The position numbers and the translations under genes are program-made. Under the pieces are notes generated by a model, which worked only from the letters and a program-made list of their open reading frames with translations, ran no database searches and was not told the DNA's origin. A stretch of 64,000 nucleotides of DNA, from contig NZ_FORY01000003.1 of assembly GCF_900114135.1 (NCBI RefSeq), positions 248,001-312,000 of the forward strand, given 5' to 3'. Below, piece after piece: positions 46,757-55,039 of the stretch. Position 1 is the first letter of the stretch. Each line of letters opens with the position of its first letter. Source of the stretch: Celeribacter halophilus (GTDB lineage Bacteria > Pseudomonadota > Alphaproteobacteria > Rhodobacterales > Rhodobacteraceae).

Positions 46757-47059
46757 TTAGCCAGCGCAATCGAGCGTGGCGTCAAAAGTGTTGATTTCAT
46801 CGCGTTTGACAAGCGTGCGCACGGCACAGCCTGACGCGGTTTCAATGGCGGCGCGGGCGGCGTCTTGAAGCTCTGCGACATTGAGACGGCCCGTGTGATA
46901 GTTGCGCGCGGTGGCGGTTGTGCCGGAGGTCTCGACCGCAAAGTCGAAACCGCCGGAGGACACATCCACCGCATCAGCCGAAGACATGCACCCCGCAAGC
47001 CCCCAAGTCGCGACCAGCGCGGCGAGGGCGTTGCGCAGCCATTTCCCGAAACGTTTCAT
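46757..47059 (-). CDS. Small predicted lipoprotein between ilvB and ilvN
   Basis: A 100-aa protein. A signal peptide with core LAALVATWGLAGC ends in a lipobox LAGC, with Cys 24 the likely lipidation site. The mature part has two more Cys, which may pair (GCAVR and LDCAG). Its ATG overlaps the ilvB stop by 1 base, so it is in the ilv operon. Function is unknown. Confidence 0.75.
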   Translation of the reverse strand: MKRFGKWLRNALAALVATWGLAGCMSSADAVDVSSGGFDFAVETSGTTATARNYHTGRLNVAELQDAARAAIETASGCAVRTLVKRDEINTFDATLDCAG

Positions 47060-48807
47060 CAGACCAGAACCGCCCCGTCCGACTTGATCGCCCCCTCGGT
47101 GGAGGCATCGCCCAGAAGCATTTCGTTATGGGCCTTGCCTGACGGGATCATCGGGAAACAGTTTTCGTGTTTCTCGACGAGGCAGTCAAAGATTACCGGA
47201 CCGTCATATTCGATCATTTCCATGATCGCATCGTCCAGATCTTTCGGGTCGGAACACTGGATGCCCTTCGCGCCGAAGGCTTCGGCGAGTTTGACGAAAT
47301 CGGGCAGGGCTTCGGACCAGCTCGACGAGTAGCGTTCGCCATGCAGAAGCTGCTGCCACTGGCGCACCATGCCGAGGCGTTCGTTGTTCAGGATGAACTG
47401 TTTCACCGGCAGGCGGTATTGCATCGCCGTGCCCATTTCCTGCATGTTCATCAGCCAGCTTGCCTCACCCGCGACATTGACGACGAGGCTGTCGGGATGC
47501 GCCATTTGCACGCCGATGGAGGCCGGAAAACCGTAGCCCATCGTGCCCAGACCACCTGAGGTCATCCAGCGGTTCGGGTCTTCAAAGCCCAGAAACTGCG
47601 CCGCCCACATCTGGTGCTGGCCGACTTCTGTGGTGATGTAGCGGTCCATGCCCTTGGTCAGCTCCTGAAGCCGTTGCAGGGCGTATTGCGGTTTGATGAT
47701 CGTGTCCGAATTCTTGTAGGTCAGACAGCGGACCTCGCGCCATTCATCGATCTGTTTCCACCATGCGGAGGTGTCGGCGGTCTTGCGTCCGCGCGATTTC
47801 CAGACCTTGAGCACATCTTCGAGAACATGGCCCACATCACCGATCACCGGCAGGTCGACGCGGATGACTTTGTTGATCGATGAGGGGTCGATGTCGATGT
47901 GGATTTTCGTGGAATGCGGTGAGAAGTCCTGAATCCGGCCGGTGATCCGGTCGTCGAAACGCGCGCCGATGTTAATCATCAGGTCACAGTCATGCATCGC
48001 CATATTGGCCTCGTAGAGACCATGCATTCCGAGCATCCCCAGCCAGCTTTTGCCGGAGGCCGGATAGGCACCCAGCCCCATGAGCGTGGAGGTGATCGGA
48101 AAGCCCGTCGCATCGACCAGTTCGCGCAGCAGTTGCGAGGCCCCTGTGCCGGAGTTGATAACGCCGCCGCCCGTGTAGAACACGGGGCGTTCGGCTTTTT
48201 CCAGCAGGTCAACAATGCCGTTGATCTCTTCGATGGAGGCTTTCACGCGGGGCTGGTAATGGCTGACGTTGATTTTCGCGGGCGCTGTATAGTTGCCTTC
48301 GGCGAATTGCACGTCTTTCGGCAGATCGATCAGCACCGGACCCGGGCGGCCGGAGGTGGCAACATGGAAGGCCTGATGGATCGTGCCGGACAGGGTGTCC
48401 GTGTCTTTCACCAGCCAGTTGTGTTTGGTGCAGGGCCGCGTGATACCCACGGTGTCGGCTTCCTGAAAGCCGTCTGTGCCGATCATGAAGGTCGGAACCT
48501 GACCGGAGAAGACCACCAGCGGAATGGAATCAAGCAGGGCATCGGTCAGTCCGGTGACCGCATTGGTCGCCCCCGGACCGGATGTGACCAGCGCCACGCC
48601 CACCTTGCCGGTCGAGCGCGCATAGCCTTCGGCGGCGTGCAGGGCGGCCTGTTCGTGGCGCACGAGGACGTGCTTGATGTCATTTTGCTGGAAAATTTCA
48701 TCGTAGATCGGAAGGACAGCGCCCCCCGGGTAGCCAAATACCGTGTCCACACCCTGATCCTTGAGGGCCTGAACCACCATTTTTGCTCCGGTCATCTGAC
48801 GTGTCAT
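47059..48807 (-). CDS. ilvB: Acetolactate synthase large (catalytic) subunit
   Basis: A 582-aa thiamine-diphosphate enzyme. TGAKMVVQALKDQGVDTVFGYPGG starts the fold, VRHEQAALHAAEGYARSTG holds the catalytic Glu, and a ThDP/Mg-binding segment with NVAGEASWLMNMQEMGTAMQ is conserved in the C-terminal half. That segment reads GEA rather than the usual GDG of the ThDP motif (GDGSF), which deserves checking. ATG at 48807 has GGAGAG upstream. It makes acetolactate, the first common step of Val/Leu/Ile synthesis, under control of the attenuator upstream. Confidence 0.92.
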   Translation of the reverse strand: MTRQMTGAKMVVQALKDQGVDTVFGYPGGAVLPIYDEIFQQNDIKHVLVRHEQAALHAAEGYARSTGKVGVALVTSGPGATNAVTGLTDALLDSIPLVVFSGQVPTFMIGTDGFQEADTVGITRPCTKHNWLVKDTDTLSGTIHQAFHVATSGRPGPVLIDLPKDVQFAEGNYTAPAKINVSHYQPRVKASIEEINGIVDLLEKAERPVFYTGGGVINSGTGASQLLRELVDATGFPITSTLMGLGAYPASGKSWLGMLGMHGLYEANMAMHDCDLMINIGARFDDRITGRIQDFSPHSTKIHIDIDPSSINKVIRVDLPVIGDVGHVLEDVLKVWKSRGRKTADTSAWWKQIDEWREVRCLTYKNSDTIIKPQYALQRLQELTKGMDRYITTEVGQHQMWAAQFLGFEDPNRWMTSGGLGTMGYGFPASIGVQMAHPDSLVVNVAGEASWLMNMQEMGTAMQYRLPVKQFILNNERLGMVRQWQQLLHGERYSSSWSEALPDFVKLAEAFGAKGIQCSDPKDLDDAIMEMIEYDGPVIFDCLVEKHENCFPMIPSGKAHNEMLLGDASTEGAIKSDGAVLV

Positions 48808-48847
48808 TTTTCTCTCCGTCTCACGCGTCACTTACGTTTTTGGCAAT

Positions 48848-48916
48848 AAAAAAGCCCCCGGTTTTACTCGGGGGCGCATGGGTTCCAATATGGTTAACCG
48901 TTACCGGCCCATGCGC
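48848..48916 (-). promoter_or_regulatory. Branched-chain amino-acid attenuator of ilvB
   Basis: The terminator stem GCCCCCG/CGGGGGC with a U-run (48848-48875) sits between the leader peptide and ilvB. A competing antiterminator can form between GCGCATGGG (inside the leader coding end, plus-strand 48908-48916) and CCCATGCGC (plus-strand 48874-48882), a perfect 9-bp pairing that overlaps the terminator's 5' arm. The two folds are mutually exclusive, as in classical attenuation. Confidence 0.9.
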
Positions 48917-48951
48917 GTTTTCCCTACAAGTACAATAATGTGGCCGATCAT
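48901..48951 (-). CDS. ilvB leader peptide (MIGHIIVLVGKTRMGR)
   Basis: A 16-codon frame with AAGGA about 10 nt upstream. Codons 4-9 read His-Ile-Ile-Val-Leu-Val, the branched-chain run expected to stall ribosomes when those amino acids are scarce. An in-frame ATG at 48969 would add MKDPNA but would lie about 5 nt from the likely transcription start, so the shorter form is preferred. Confidence 0.85.
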   Translation of the reverse strand: MIGHIIVLVGKTRMGR

Positions 48952-48980
48952 GGCGTTGGGGTCCTTCATTGCGTGCGGCG

Positions 48981-49009
48981 ACATTATGTGCAGCCGCAGC
49001 AGGCGTCAA
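48981..49009 (-). promoter_or_regulatory. Promoter of the ilvB leader transcript
   Basis: TTGACG (49009-49004), 17-bp spacer, TAATGT (48986-48981) on the minus strand, about 30 nt before the leader peptide start. Confidence 0.7.
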
Positions 49010-49190
49010 CACCAAAACACCCGTTTGCGTGAAGAAAATGTCGCGCAAAGGGGTGGTGACGAAATAAAGTTAAAGATGCTGACCTATTTTGCGGTCAAGC
49101 AAGGCGGATATGGCCGTGATCGCACCTGTCGGGATCCGGAGGCGCGGGGGAGAGCTTGCGCCCCTCTCGGAGACGGGGCACAGTCCGGCT

Positions 49191-49592
49191 ATGTGTGAAG
49201 ATCAGAACCTGCGCCCTGAAAACCCGACGCCGGAAGGCATGGCCGATATCCGTATGCGGCTCAGGCTGCATTTCGGGGATGTTCTCAAACTCGGGCCGGG
49301 CAAGGCCGATCTGTTGGAGGGCATTCGCGAGACCGGCTCCATCGCCGCTGCCGGACGCGCCATGTCGATGAGCTACAAACGCGCGTGGTCCTTGGTGGAA
49401 GAGATGAACACGGCTTTCCGTGCGCCTTTGGTGCAGTCGAACCGTGGCGGAGCGCAGGGCGGCGGGGCCTCTCTGACCGAGACGGGGGAGACTGTGCTGG
49501 CCCATTACCGCAGGCTCGAAGGCATTGTCTGGCAGGCCGGTCATGATGAGATCGCCGCCATTCGCGATTTGTTGGCGGACACTTCGGTTTAA
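49191..49592 (+). CDS. ModE-type winged-helix regulator (N-terminal domain only)
   Basis: A 133-aa protein with the ModE N-terminal HTH: LHFGDVLKLGPGKADLLEGIRETGSIAAAGRAMSMSYKRAWSLVEEMN, then NRGGAQGGGASLTETGETVLAHYR. It lacks the molybdate-binding TOBE domains of full ModE. It sits just before modA. The start is uncertain: ATG 49191 has no clear ribosome binding site, and ATG 49239 is possible. Confidence 0.85.
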   Translation: MCEDQNLRPENPTPEGMADIRMRLRLHFGDVLKLGPGKADLLEGIRETGSIAAAGRAMSMSYKRAWSLVEEMNTAFRAPLVQSNRGGAQGGGASLTETGETVLAHYRRLEGIVWQAGHDEIAAIRDLLADTSV

Positions 49593-49635
49593 GGCGCAAA
49601 TGCGCGGATCACACCTATTCAGTTTACGGGAAATT

Positions 49636-49706
49636 CAATATGTTTGCAGGGAGATATCGCTTGCCTGTTTTTTGCGTGGATGCGATATGTTTTGTGAAAC
49701 ATATTG
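49636..49706. promoter_or_regulatory. Repeated ATATGTTT half-sites before modA (candidate ModE operator)
   Basis: CAATATGTTT (49636-49645), CGATATGTTT (49683-49692) and its inverted partner AAACATATTG (49697-49706). The last two form ATATGTTT-TGTG-AAACATAT, a perfect 8-bp-arm palindrome only 12 bp before the modA start; a repressor there would block initiation. Confidence 0.6.
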
Positions 49707-49717
49707 AGAGAGGTCCC

Positions 49718-50482
49718 ATGTCCACCGCTTTGTCCCGCATCTTTGCCACTTTCATCAGTTTTTGCGCACCGGTCGCGCTTCATGCAGATGAAGTCACGGT
49801 TTTCGCCGCCGCCAGCATGACCAATGCGCTTTCGGAGATCGAGGCGGCGTTCGAAGCCGACACGGGGCATGATCTGGCCATTTCGCTTGCGGGCTCATCG
49901 GCGCTTGCACGTCAAATCCAACAGGGCGCGCCTGCGGATGTTTTTATCTCGGCCAATCCCGACTGGATGGATGTTCTCGAAAAGGACGGTCTCTTGGCGG
50001 AGGGTAGCCGCTTTGATCTGGTGACCAATTCCATCGTGCTGATTGCACATGGGCAGGAGGTTGCGGCTATGCCGGTCGAGAACCTGCCGGATGCGCTTGG
50101 CGAGGATCGTCTGGCGATGGCGCTTGTGGATGCGGTGCCTGCGGGGATCTACGGCAAGGCGGCTTTGACAAGTCTTGGCCTCTGGAGTGATCTCGCGCCC
50201 AAAGTGGCGCAGGCCGACAATGTGCGTGCCGCTCTGGCGCTTGTGGCGCTTGGCGAGGCGCCGTTTGGCATTGTCTATGCAACTGATGCGGTGGCCGAGG
50301 ATGATGTGAGCGTGGTGGCGACCTTTCCCGCCGAGACCCATCCGCCAATTGTCTATCCGGCGGCTTTGATCAAGGGACGGGACACAGAGGCCGCCACGCA
50401 GTTTCTGGGCTATCTGACAGGCGACAAAGCCCGCGCCGCCTTTGTGCGACAGGGCTTTGTCATGGCATCCGAGGATGAGTGA
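49718..50482 (+). CDS. modA: Molybdate ABC transporter binding protein ModA
   Basis: A 254-aa periplasmic protein. A signal peptide around ATFISFCAPVALHA is cleaved before DEVTVFAAASMTNAL. The family motif follows: SLAGSSALARQIQQGAPADVFISANPDWM, with the oxyanion-binding Ser residues. GAGAGG lies upstream of the ATG at 49718; a longer upstream reading overlaps the operator. No modB or modC follows in the window, which is unusual. Confidence 0.9.
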   Translation: MSTALSRIFATFISFCAPVALHADEVTVFAAASMTNALSEIEAAFEADTGHDLAISLAGSSALARQIQQGAPADVFISANPDWMDVLEKDGLLAEGSRFDLVTNSIVLIAHGQEVAAMPVENLPDALGEDRLAMALVDAVPAGIYGKAALTSLGLWSDLAPKVAQADNVRAALALVALGEAPFGIVYATDAVAEDDVSVVATFPAETHPPIVYPAALIKGRDTEAATQFLGYLTGDKARAAFVRQGFVMASEDE

Positions 50483-50485
50483 GTC

Positions 50486-50953
50486 TTATTCAAAGAACTC
50501 TTCGGCCTGTTCGAGAACCACACGCCACCAGTCAAACGTGTCGTCCAGCGCCACACGGGTGATCCCGCCTTTGAAGGCGAAGGAATAGTTGATTTCCAGA
50601 TCGCCATCCGAGTCGACAGAGGCTTTGCCGAAGCGGTAGCCGTTGTTATAGGCGTTGATGACGCTAGCGTCGGTCACATAGTCGTCGCCGTCAAAATAGG
50701 CGACGAAAGTGCCGTTGTTGCAATCCTTGTGATCTTCGCAACCGTAGAAATAGAGTGAATAAGGCACGCCGCTGATGCGACCGCGAAACATCGGGTCGCC
50801 CTCACTGTCCGTTTCGAATTCAACCGAACCGTAGCCGCTCAACAGGTTTTCGAATGCCTCCAGATCGTCGAAGGTCAAAACATCCGGTGCAGCCGTTGCG
50901 CCGAGGGTTGATGCGCAAAGCACAGTGCTTGCAAGAAGGGCGGATCGAAACAT
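50486..50953 (-). CDS. YbjN-domain periplasmic protein
   Basis: A 155-aa protein with signal peptide (RSALLASTVLCASTLGATAA) and a YbjN-like fold visible as LTFDDLEAFENLLSGYG and NNGTFVAYFDGDDY. The pair of Cys in GCEDHKDC may form a disulphide. ATG 50953 has AAAGGA upstream; the frame continues open further upstream but is not translated by any evident signal. Function unknown. It diverges from the SpoIIAA-like gene across a region with an FNR-type box. Confidence 0.7.
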   Translation of the reverse strand: MFRSALLASTVLCASTLGATAAPDVLTFDDLEAFENLLSGYGSVEFETDSEGDPMFRGRISGVPYSLYFYGCEDHKDCNNGTFVAYFDGDDYVTDASVINAYNNGYRFGKASVDSDGDLEINYSFAFKGGITRVALDDTFDWWRVVLEQAEEFFE

Positions 50954-51113
50954 GTGGGTCCTTTCCGGCCGGAGGCCGTGTCGTGGAAGGTAAGTAAAGA
51001 AAGTGCCAAGGTCGTGAGACCTCCTTGCCAGAGCCGGTGTATGAAAAGAAAGGGGGAATCCGGTTTTATTTCCCCGTTTGTCGAAATCGATGCGCGTCAA
51101 CACCGTGCGGCGG

Positions 51114-51127
51114 TTGACGCAGGTCAA
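51114..51127. promoter_or_regulatory. FNR/FnrL-type box
   Basis: TTGACGCAGGTCAA is a perfect TTGAC-N4-GTCAA palindrome, close to the TTGAT-N4-ATCAA consensus. It lies in the 330-bp divergent gap between the YbjN-like gene (start 50953) and the SpoIIAA-like gene (start 51284). This gap otherwise holds only an imperfect GGGGAA/TTCCCC hairpin near 51055-51076. Confidence 0.65.
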
Positions 51128-51283
51128 TGCCTGAACACGGGATATGCGGCATCCTTTGTCCACCGCAGCGTAAGCGCCAATGAGGTGCTGCCCGTGTTCG
51201 GGCCTCTTACGGTCTGCGGAGCATCGCAGCATTGGACAGGCCTAATGTCCATCTTCCGCGACACAATGGGAGGCACGATTATC

Positions 51284-52009
51284 ATGATCGACGTTCAACA
51301 TATTGGTGACCATGGCGTGATGGAAATCCGGATGACCGCTCCGGTGACCGATCGCGACTATAAAGAGACGCTGGTTCCGGCCATTGATAAGGCCATTGCG
51401 GGCGGGGATTGCTTGCGCCTTCTGGCCGTTGTGGAGGCCGGATTTACCGATTTCACACTGGGGGCCATGCTTCAGGACACGCGAGTGGGCCTCAAACACT
51501 GGCGTGGATTTGATCGTGTGGCACTCGTGACTGACAATGCCGCACTGGCCAAGTCTGTCGCTGCCTTTGCGGTTTTCATGCCCTGTCCTGTTGCGACCTT
51601 CAAACTGGGGGAACTGGAGGAGGCCCGCCGCTGGCTGCGCGAAAGCCTCGGCAGTATTCAGCAGGAAGATCTGGGCGATGGTGTGCTGCATCTGTCGCTT
51701 CTGGGGAAACTCGACACCGAACAATACGAGAATGATATCGAGGATCTGAACCGCTTCTTTGCTGCACATGAGGACATTCGGCTGTTGATTGACCTTCGCA
51801 AATTCGATGGCTGGCAGGGGCTGGGGGCGCTCAGGGATCACTTCTATCTGATCCGCGGCCATGCAGACCGCGTCGAACGCGCCGCCATTGTCGGAGATGC
51901 CGGATGGCAGGAGATGGCCGTCCAGATCGGTAAACGTGCCTTCGATCTTGATGCGAAATATTTCGAGAGTGACGAGTTCGAGAAGGCAAAGTCCTGGCTC
52001 ATGGATTGA
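51284..52009 (+). CDS. Tandem SpoIIAA-like (STAS/SEC14) protein
   Basis: A 241-aa protein made of two similar ~120-residue SpoIIAA-like domains. The first begins MIDVQHIGDHGVMEIRMTAP; the second begins IQQEDLGDGVLHLSLLGKL. Each ends with an ExxxARxWLRE or EFEKAKSWLMD helix. No phosphorylatable Ser of classical anti-sigma antagonists is obvious. The ATG at 51284 has GGGAGG 10 nt upstream; an ATG at 51245 is possible but lacks a site. Position next to an FNR-type box suggests low-oxygen regulation. Confidence 0.7.
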   Translation: MIDVQHIGDHGVMEIRMTAPVTDRDYKETLVPAIDKAIAGGDCLRLLAVVEAGFTDFTLGAMLQDTRVGLKHWRGFDRVALVTDNAALAKSVAAFAVFMPCPVATFKLGELEEARRWLRESLGSIQQEDLGDGVLHLSLLGKLDTEQYENDIEDLNRFFAAHEDIRLLIDLRKFDGWQGLGALRDHFYLIRGHADRVERAAIVGDAGWQEMAVQIGKRAFDLDAKYFESDEFEKAKSWLMD

Positions 52010-52200
52010 TTTCGACCCGCCGCCTGCACCAGACATGGTAGCCACACTCAGCCGCCGCAGACAGCTGTCAGACAGGGGCAAGGTCTCGACACGCTCCACG
52101 TCTTGCGCGAAGATCATGCGCGGTCTGAGGCGCGGGCAAATGCTTCGCTGATTTCCAACACATCGCCAAAGGCAGATTTGCCCCAGCCAAAGTGAACAGC

Positions 52201-54084
52201 ATGACCAATACCCGAAACGACGCCGCCAGAAACGCCCGCATGAAAAAAGCACTCTTTCTGGCGGCGGCTCTCGGACTCGTGGCAGGGCTGGCGCTATATT
52301 TTACCGGCCAAGAGGGGGCATCCCGCCTTGTCTGGACGATTACGGTGCTTCCGGTTCTGATCGCGCTTTGTGTCGATATTCTGCGCAGCCTTATGCGGGG
52401 CGAGGTCGGGCTGGATATTGTCGCGGCCCTGTCCATGTCCACCGCGCTGGGGTTTGGCGAAACCTTGGCGGCGGCTGTGGTGGCGGTGATGTATACCGGC
52501 GGCAATGTGCTTGAGAGCTTTGCCGAGGGCCGTGCGCGCCGTGACATGCATGCGCTGCTGTCGCGGGTGCCGCGAATGGCCTACCGTTATGCGGCGGGGG
52601 CGCTGGAGGATGTGCCGCTGGATGACATCGCGCCCGCAGACCGGCTTTTGATCCGGCAGGGCGATGTGGTGCCGGTGGATGGCACGGTGGCCTCAAAGAC
52701 GGCCTATCTCGACAGTTCCGCTTTGACGGGGGAATCCCTGCCTGTGCGTCTGGCGTGTGAAGCGGAGGTCATGAGCGGGGCGACCAATGCGGGCGAGCCT
52801 TTCGATCTGATTGCCGCGCGTCGGGCCAGTCAGAGCACCTATGCGGGGATCGTGCGGCTGGTCGAGCAGGCTCAGCGCTCCAAGGCTCCGATGGCGCGAC
52901 TGGCGGACCGTTGGTCGCTTGGCTTTCTCGCTGTGACCGTGGTGATCGCGCTGGCCGCATGGGGGCTGACAGGCGACCCGATCCGAGCGGTGGCCGTGCT
53001 GGTCGTGGCCACGCCGTGCCCCTTGATCCTCGCTGTGCCGGTGGCGCTGGTGGCGGGCCTGTCGCGGGCGGCGCGTTTCGGGGTATTGATCAAGGGCGGC
53101 GGGCCGCTGGAGGCGATGGCGCGTATTCATACGCTGATCCTCGACAAGACCGGCACGCTGACCGATGGACGCCCGCAGATCGTCTCGATCCACCGCAGCG
53201 GCGATGCATCGGAGGAAGACATTCTGCGCTATGCCGCCTCGCTCGATCAGGCTTCCAAACATCCCGTGGCACAGGCCATCGTTGCGGCGGCCAAGGCGCG
53301 AGGGATGGCGCTCTCGGTGCCTTCCGAGGTCACGGAAGTGGCCGGTTCCGGGGTTGAAGGCACGGTTGACGGGCGCAAGGTCGTGGTCGGCGGCAATGAT
53401 CTCGTCGCAGGGCGGGCGGCTCAGGCAGCGGAAGATATGCCCGCGTTGGAGGCCGGTGCAGTGTTGGTGGCGGTGGCAATAGACGGGCGGCTGGCGGGGC
53501 ATCTGGTCATGGCCGACCCGCTGCGCCTTGGAACTGCGTCGATGCTGGCAGGGCTGCGCGAACAGGGCGTTGCACGCATTCTGCTGGCCACAGGGGACCG
53601 CGCCGCCGTGGCCGACCATGTGACCGAAGGGCTGGATATGGACGGGGTGCGTGCCGGTCTGACGCCGGACCAGAAGGTTCTTTTGGTCCTGTCCGAACGT
53701 CAGAACGGGCCAGTGATGATGGTGGGAGATGGTGTCAATGATGCTCCCGCGCTGGCGGCGGCGACTGTCGGTGTGGCTATGGGCGCACGCGGAGCGGCTG
53801 CCTCTGCCGAGGCGGCCGATGTTGTGCTTTTGGTGGATCGTGTGGACCGTCTGGGGCCGGGGATCGAGATTGCCCGCCGCTCGCGCCATATTGCCATGGA
53901 AAGTGTGGTTGTGGGGATCGGCCTGTCGGTCGCGGGGATGATTGCGGCCGGTTTCGGCTATCTGACGCCGGTTCAGGGGGCGGTGTTGCAGGAGGTCATT
54001 GACGTCGCGGTGATCCTGAACGCCTTGCGGGCGCTGCGGATTGTGCCGAAAGACGGCCTCAGCCCACAGCCTTCGACTGATTGA
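52201..54084 (+). CDS. P1B-type heavy-metal-transporting ATPase with TPC motif
   Basis: A 627-aa P-type ATPase. The first two of six to eight spans lie at residues ~20-60, followed by [10 protein letters not shown] (actuator), [16 protein letters not shown] (metal site), [11 protein letters not shown] (phosphorylated Asp), the SKHPVAQ His, and [11 protein letters not shown]. The membrane metal-site motif is TPC, not CPC, so the metal is not the usual copper; it could be Zn, Co, Ni or Fe. No N-terminal metal-binding domain and no His-rich stretch are seen. It starts at ATG 52201 with a weak site. Its 3' end overlaps arsH by 26 bp, convergent. Confidence 0.88.
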   Translation: MTNTRNDAARNARMKKALFLAAALGLVAGLALYFTGQEGASRLVWTITVLPVLIALCVDILRSLMRGEVGLDIVAALSMSTALGFGETLAAAVVAVMYTGGNVLESFAEGRARRDMHALLSRVPRMAYRYAAGALEDVPLDDIAPADRLLIRQGDVVPVDGTVASKTAYLDSSALTGESLPVRLACEAEVMSGATNAGEPFDLIAARRASQSTYAGIVRLVEQAQRSKAPMARLADRWSLGFLAVTVVIALAAWGLTGDPIRAVAVLVVATPCPLILAVPVALVAGLSRAARFGVLIKGGGPLEAMARIHTLILDKTGTLTDGRPQIVSIHRSGDASEEDILRYAASLDQASKHPVAQAIVAAAKARGMALSVPSEVTEVAGSGVEGTVDGRKVVVGGNDLVAGRAAQAAEDMPALEAGAVLVAVAIDGRLAGHLVMADPLRLGTASMLAGLREQGVARILLATGDRAAVADHVTEGLDMDGVRAGLTPDQKVLLVLSERQNGPVMMVGDGVNDAPALAAATVGVAMGARGAAASAEAADVVLLVDRVDRLGPGIEIARRSRHIAMESVVVGIGLSVAGMIAAGFGYLTPVQGAVLQEVIDVAVILNALRALRIVPKDGLSPQPSTD

Positions 54085-54805
54085 CCCGTTTGGAGAGCTC
54101 CTCGCGGCTTTCCACCCGTTCCGAATAGCGGTCTACGAGGTGCTCCTTGATGTCGCGGGTGAGCAGGGTGAATTTCACCAGTTCTTCCATCACATCGACG
54201 ATCCGGTTGTAATAGGGCGAGGGTTTCATGCGCCCGTCTGCGTCGAATTCGTCCCATGCCTTGGCCACAGAGGACTGGTTCGGGATGGTCAGAAGCCGCA
54301 TCCAGCGCCCGAGTATCCGCAACTGGTTGACCGTGTTGAAGCTTTGCGATCCGCCGCAGACCTGCATCACCGCCAGCGTCTTGCCCTGTGTCGGGCGCAC
54401 GCCGCCAAGGGACAGGGGAATCCAGTCGATCTGGCTTTTCATGATGCCGGTCATGGCGCCGTGACGCTCGGGAGAGGACCAGACCATGCCTTCGCACCAT
54501 GTCACGAGATCGCGCAGTTCGGCGACTTTCGGATGGTCCAGCGGTGCGTCATCTGGCTGGGGCAGGCCGCGCGGGTCGAAGATTTTCACCTCCGCGCCGA
54601 AACGGGTCAGGATGCGTCCGGCCTCTTCGGCAGAAAGACGTGAGAAGCTGTGTTCACGCAGGGAGCCGTAGAGGATCAGGATGCGCGGCGGATGGGTGCT
54701 ATGGCTGGCCGGAAAGAGTTGCGCAGGGTCCATCGCGGCGAAACTTGCGTCTTCCATCTGCGGTGTGTCGGTTTCTGATCTGTTGTGCGCGGGCGTCTCG
54801 GACAT
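54059..54805 (-). CDS. arsH: ArsH-like NADPH-dependent FMN reductase
   Basis: A 248-aa flavoprotein of the ArsH type: [25 protein letters not shown] binds FMN phosphate, and [22 protein letters not shown] is the conserved dimer/FMN loop. ArsH oxidises trivalent organoarsenicals such as methylarsenite. No arsR, arsB or arsC is nearby, so it is an isolated ars gene. The coding end overlaps the P-type ATPase end on the other strand by 26 bp. Confidence 0.9.
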   Translation of the reverse strand: MSETPAHNRSETDTPQMEDASFAAMDPAQLFPASHSTHPPRILILYGSLREHSFSRLSAEEAGRILTRFGAEVKIFDPRGLPQPDDAPLDHPKVAELRDLVTWCEGMVWSSPERHGAMTGIMKSQIDWIPLSLGGVRPTQGKTLAVMQVCGGSQSFNTVNQLRILGRWMRLLTIPNQSSVAKAWDEFDADGRMKPSPYYNRIVDVMEELVKFTLLTRDIKEHLVDRYSERVESREELSKRVNQSKAVG

Positions 54806-55039
54806 GGCCGGTCTCCTGTGTTTTCATCATCATTTCCGTCCTCGTCACCACGCGATGCGGTTGCAGTCAAAGCGCTGAACGTCGCCAGCATCAACCCGAT
54901 ATGTGGGGGCAGGGTGGCCCGCTATGGCCGCATTTTGTGTCGGGAGCGGCGCGTTTTATGGTTTCGTCATTACGCGGATTCTCGAAGTTAGGATTGAAAT
55001 AGTGCGATGCGGCGGCTCTGTCAAGCGGCGCGGGCGGGG
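54806..55039. other. Intergenic region upstream of arsH
   Basis: About 230 bp between the arsH start and the IclR-gene stop, on the same strand. It should hold the arsH promoter, but no strong -35/-10 pair, hairpin or small gene was picked out. Confidence 0.4.

Noticed and set aside
51242-52252. Minus-strand frame of ~336 codons overlapping the SpoIIAA-like gene
   Set aside because: No family motif and no ribosome binding site; the plus-strand reading has two similar SpoIIAA-like domains and a GGGAGG site.
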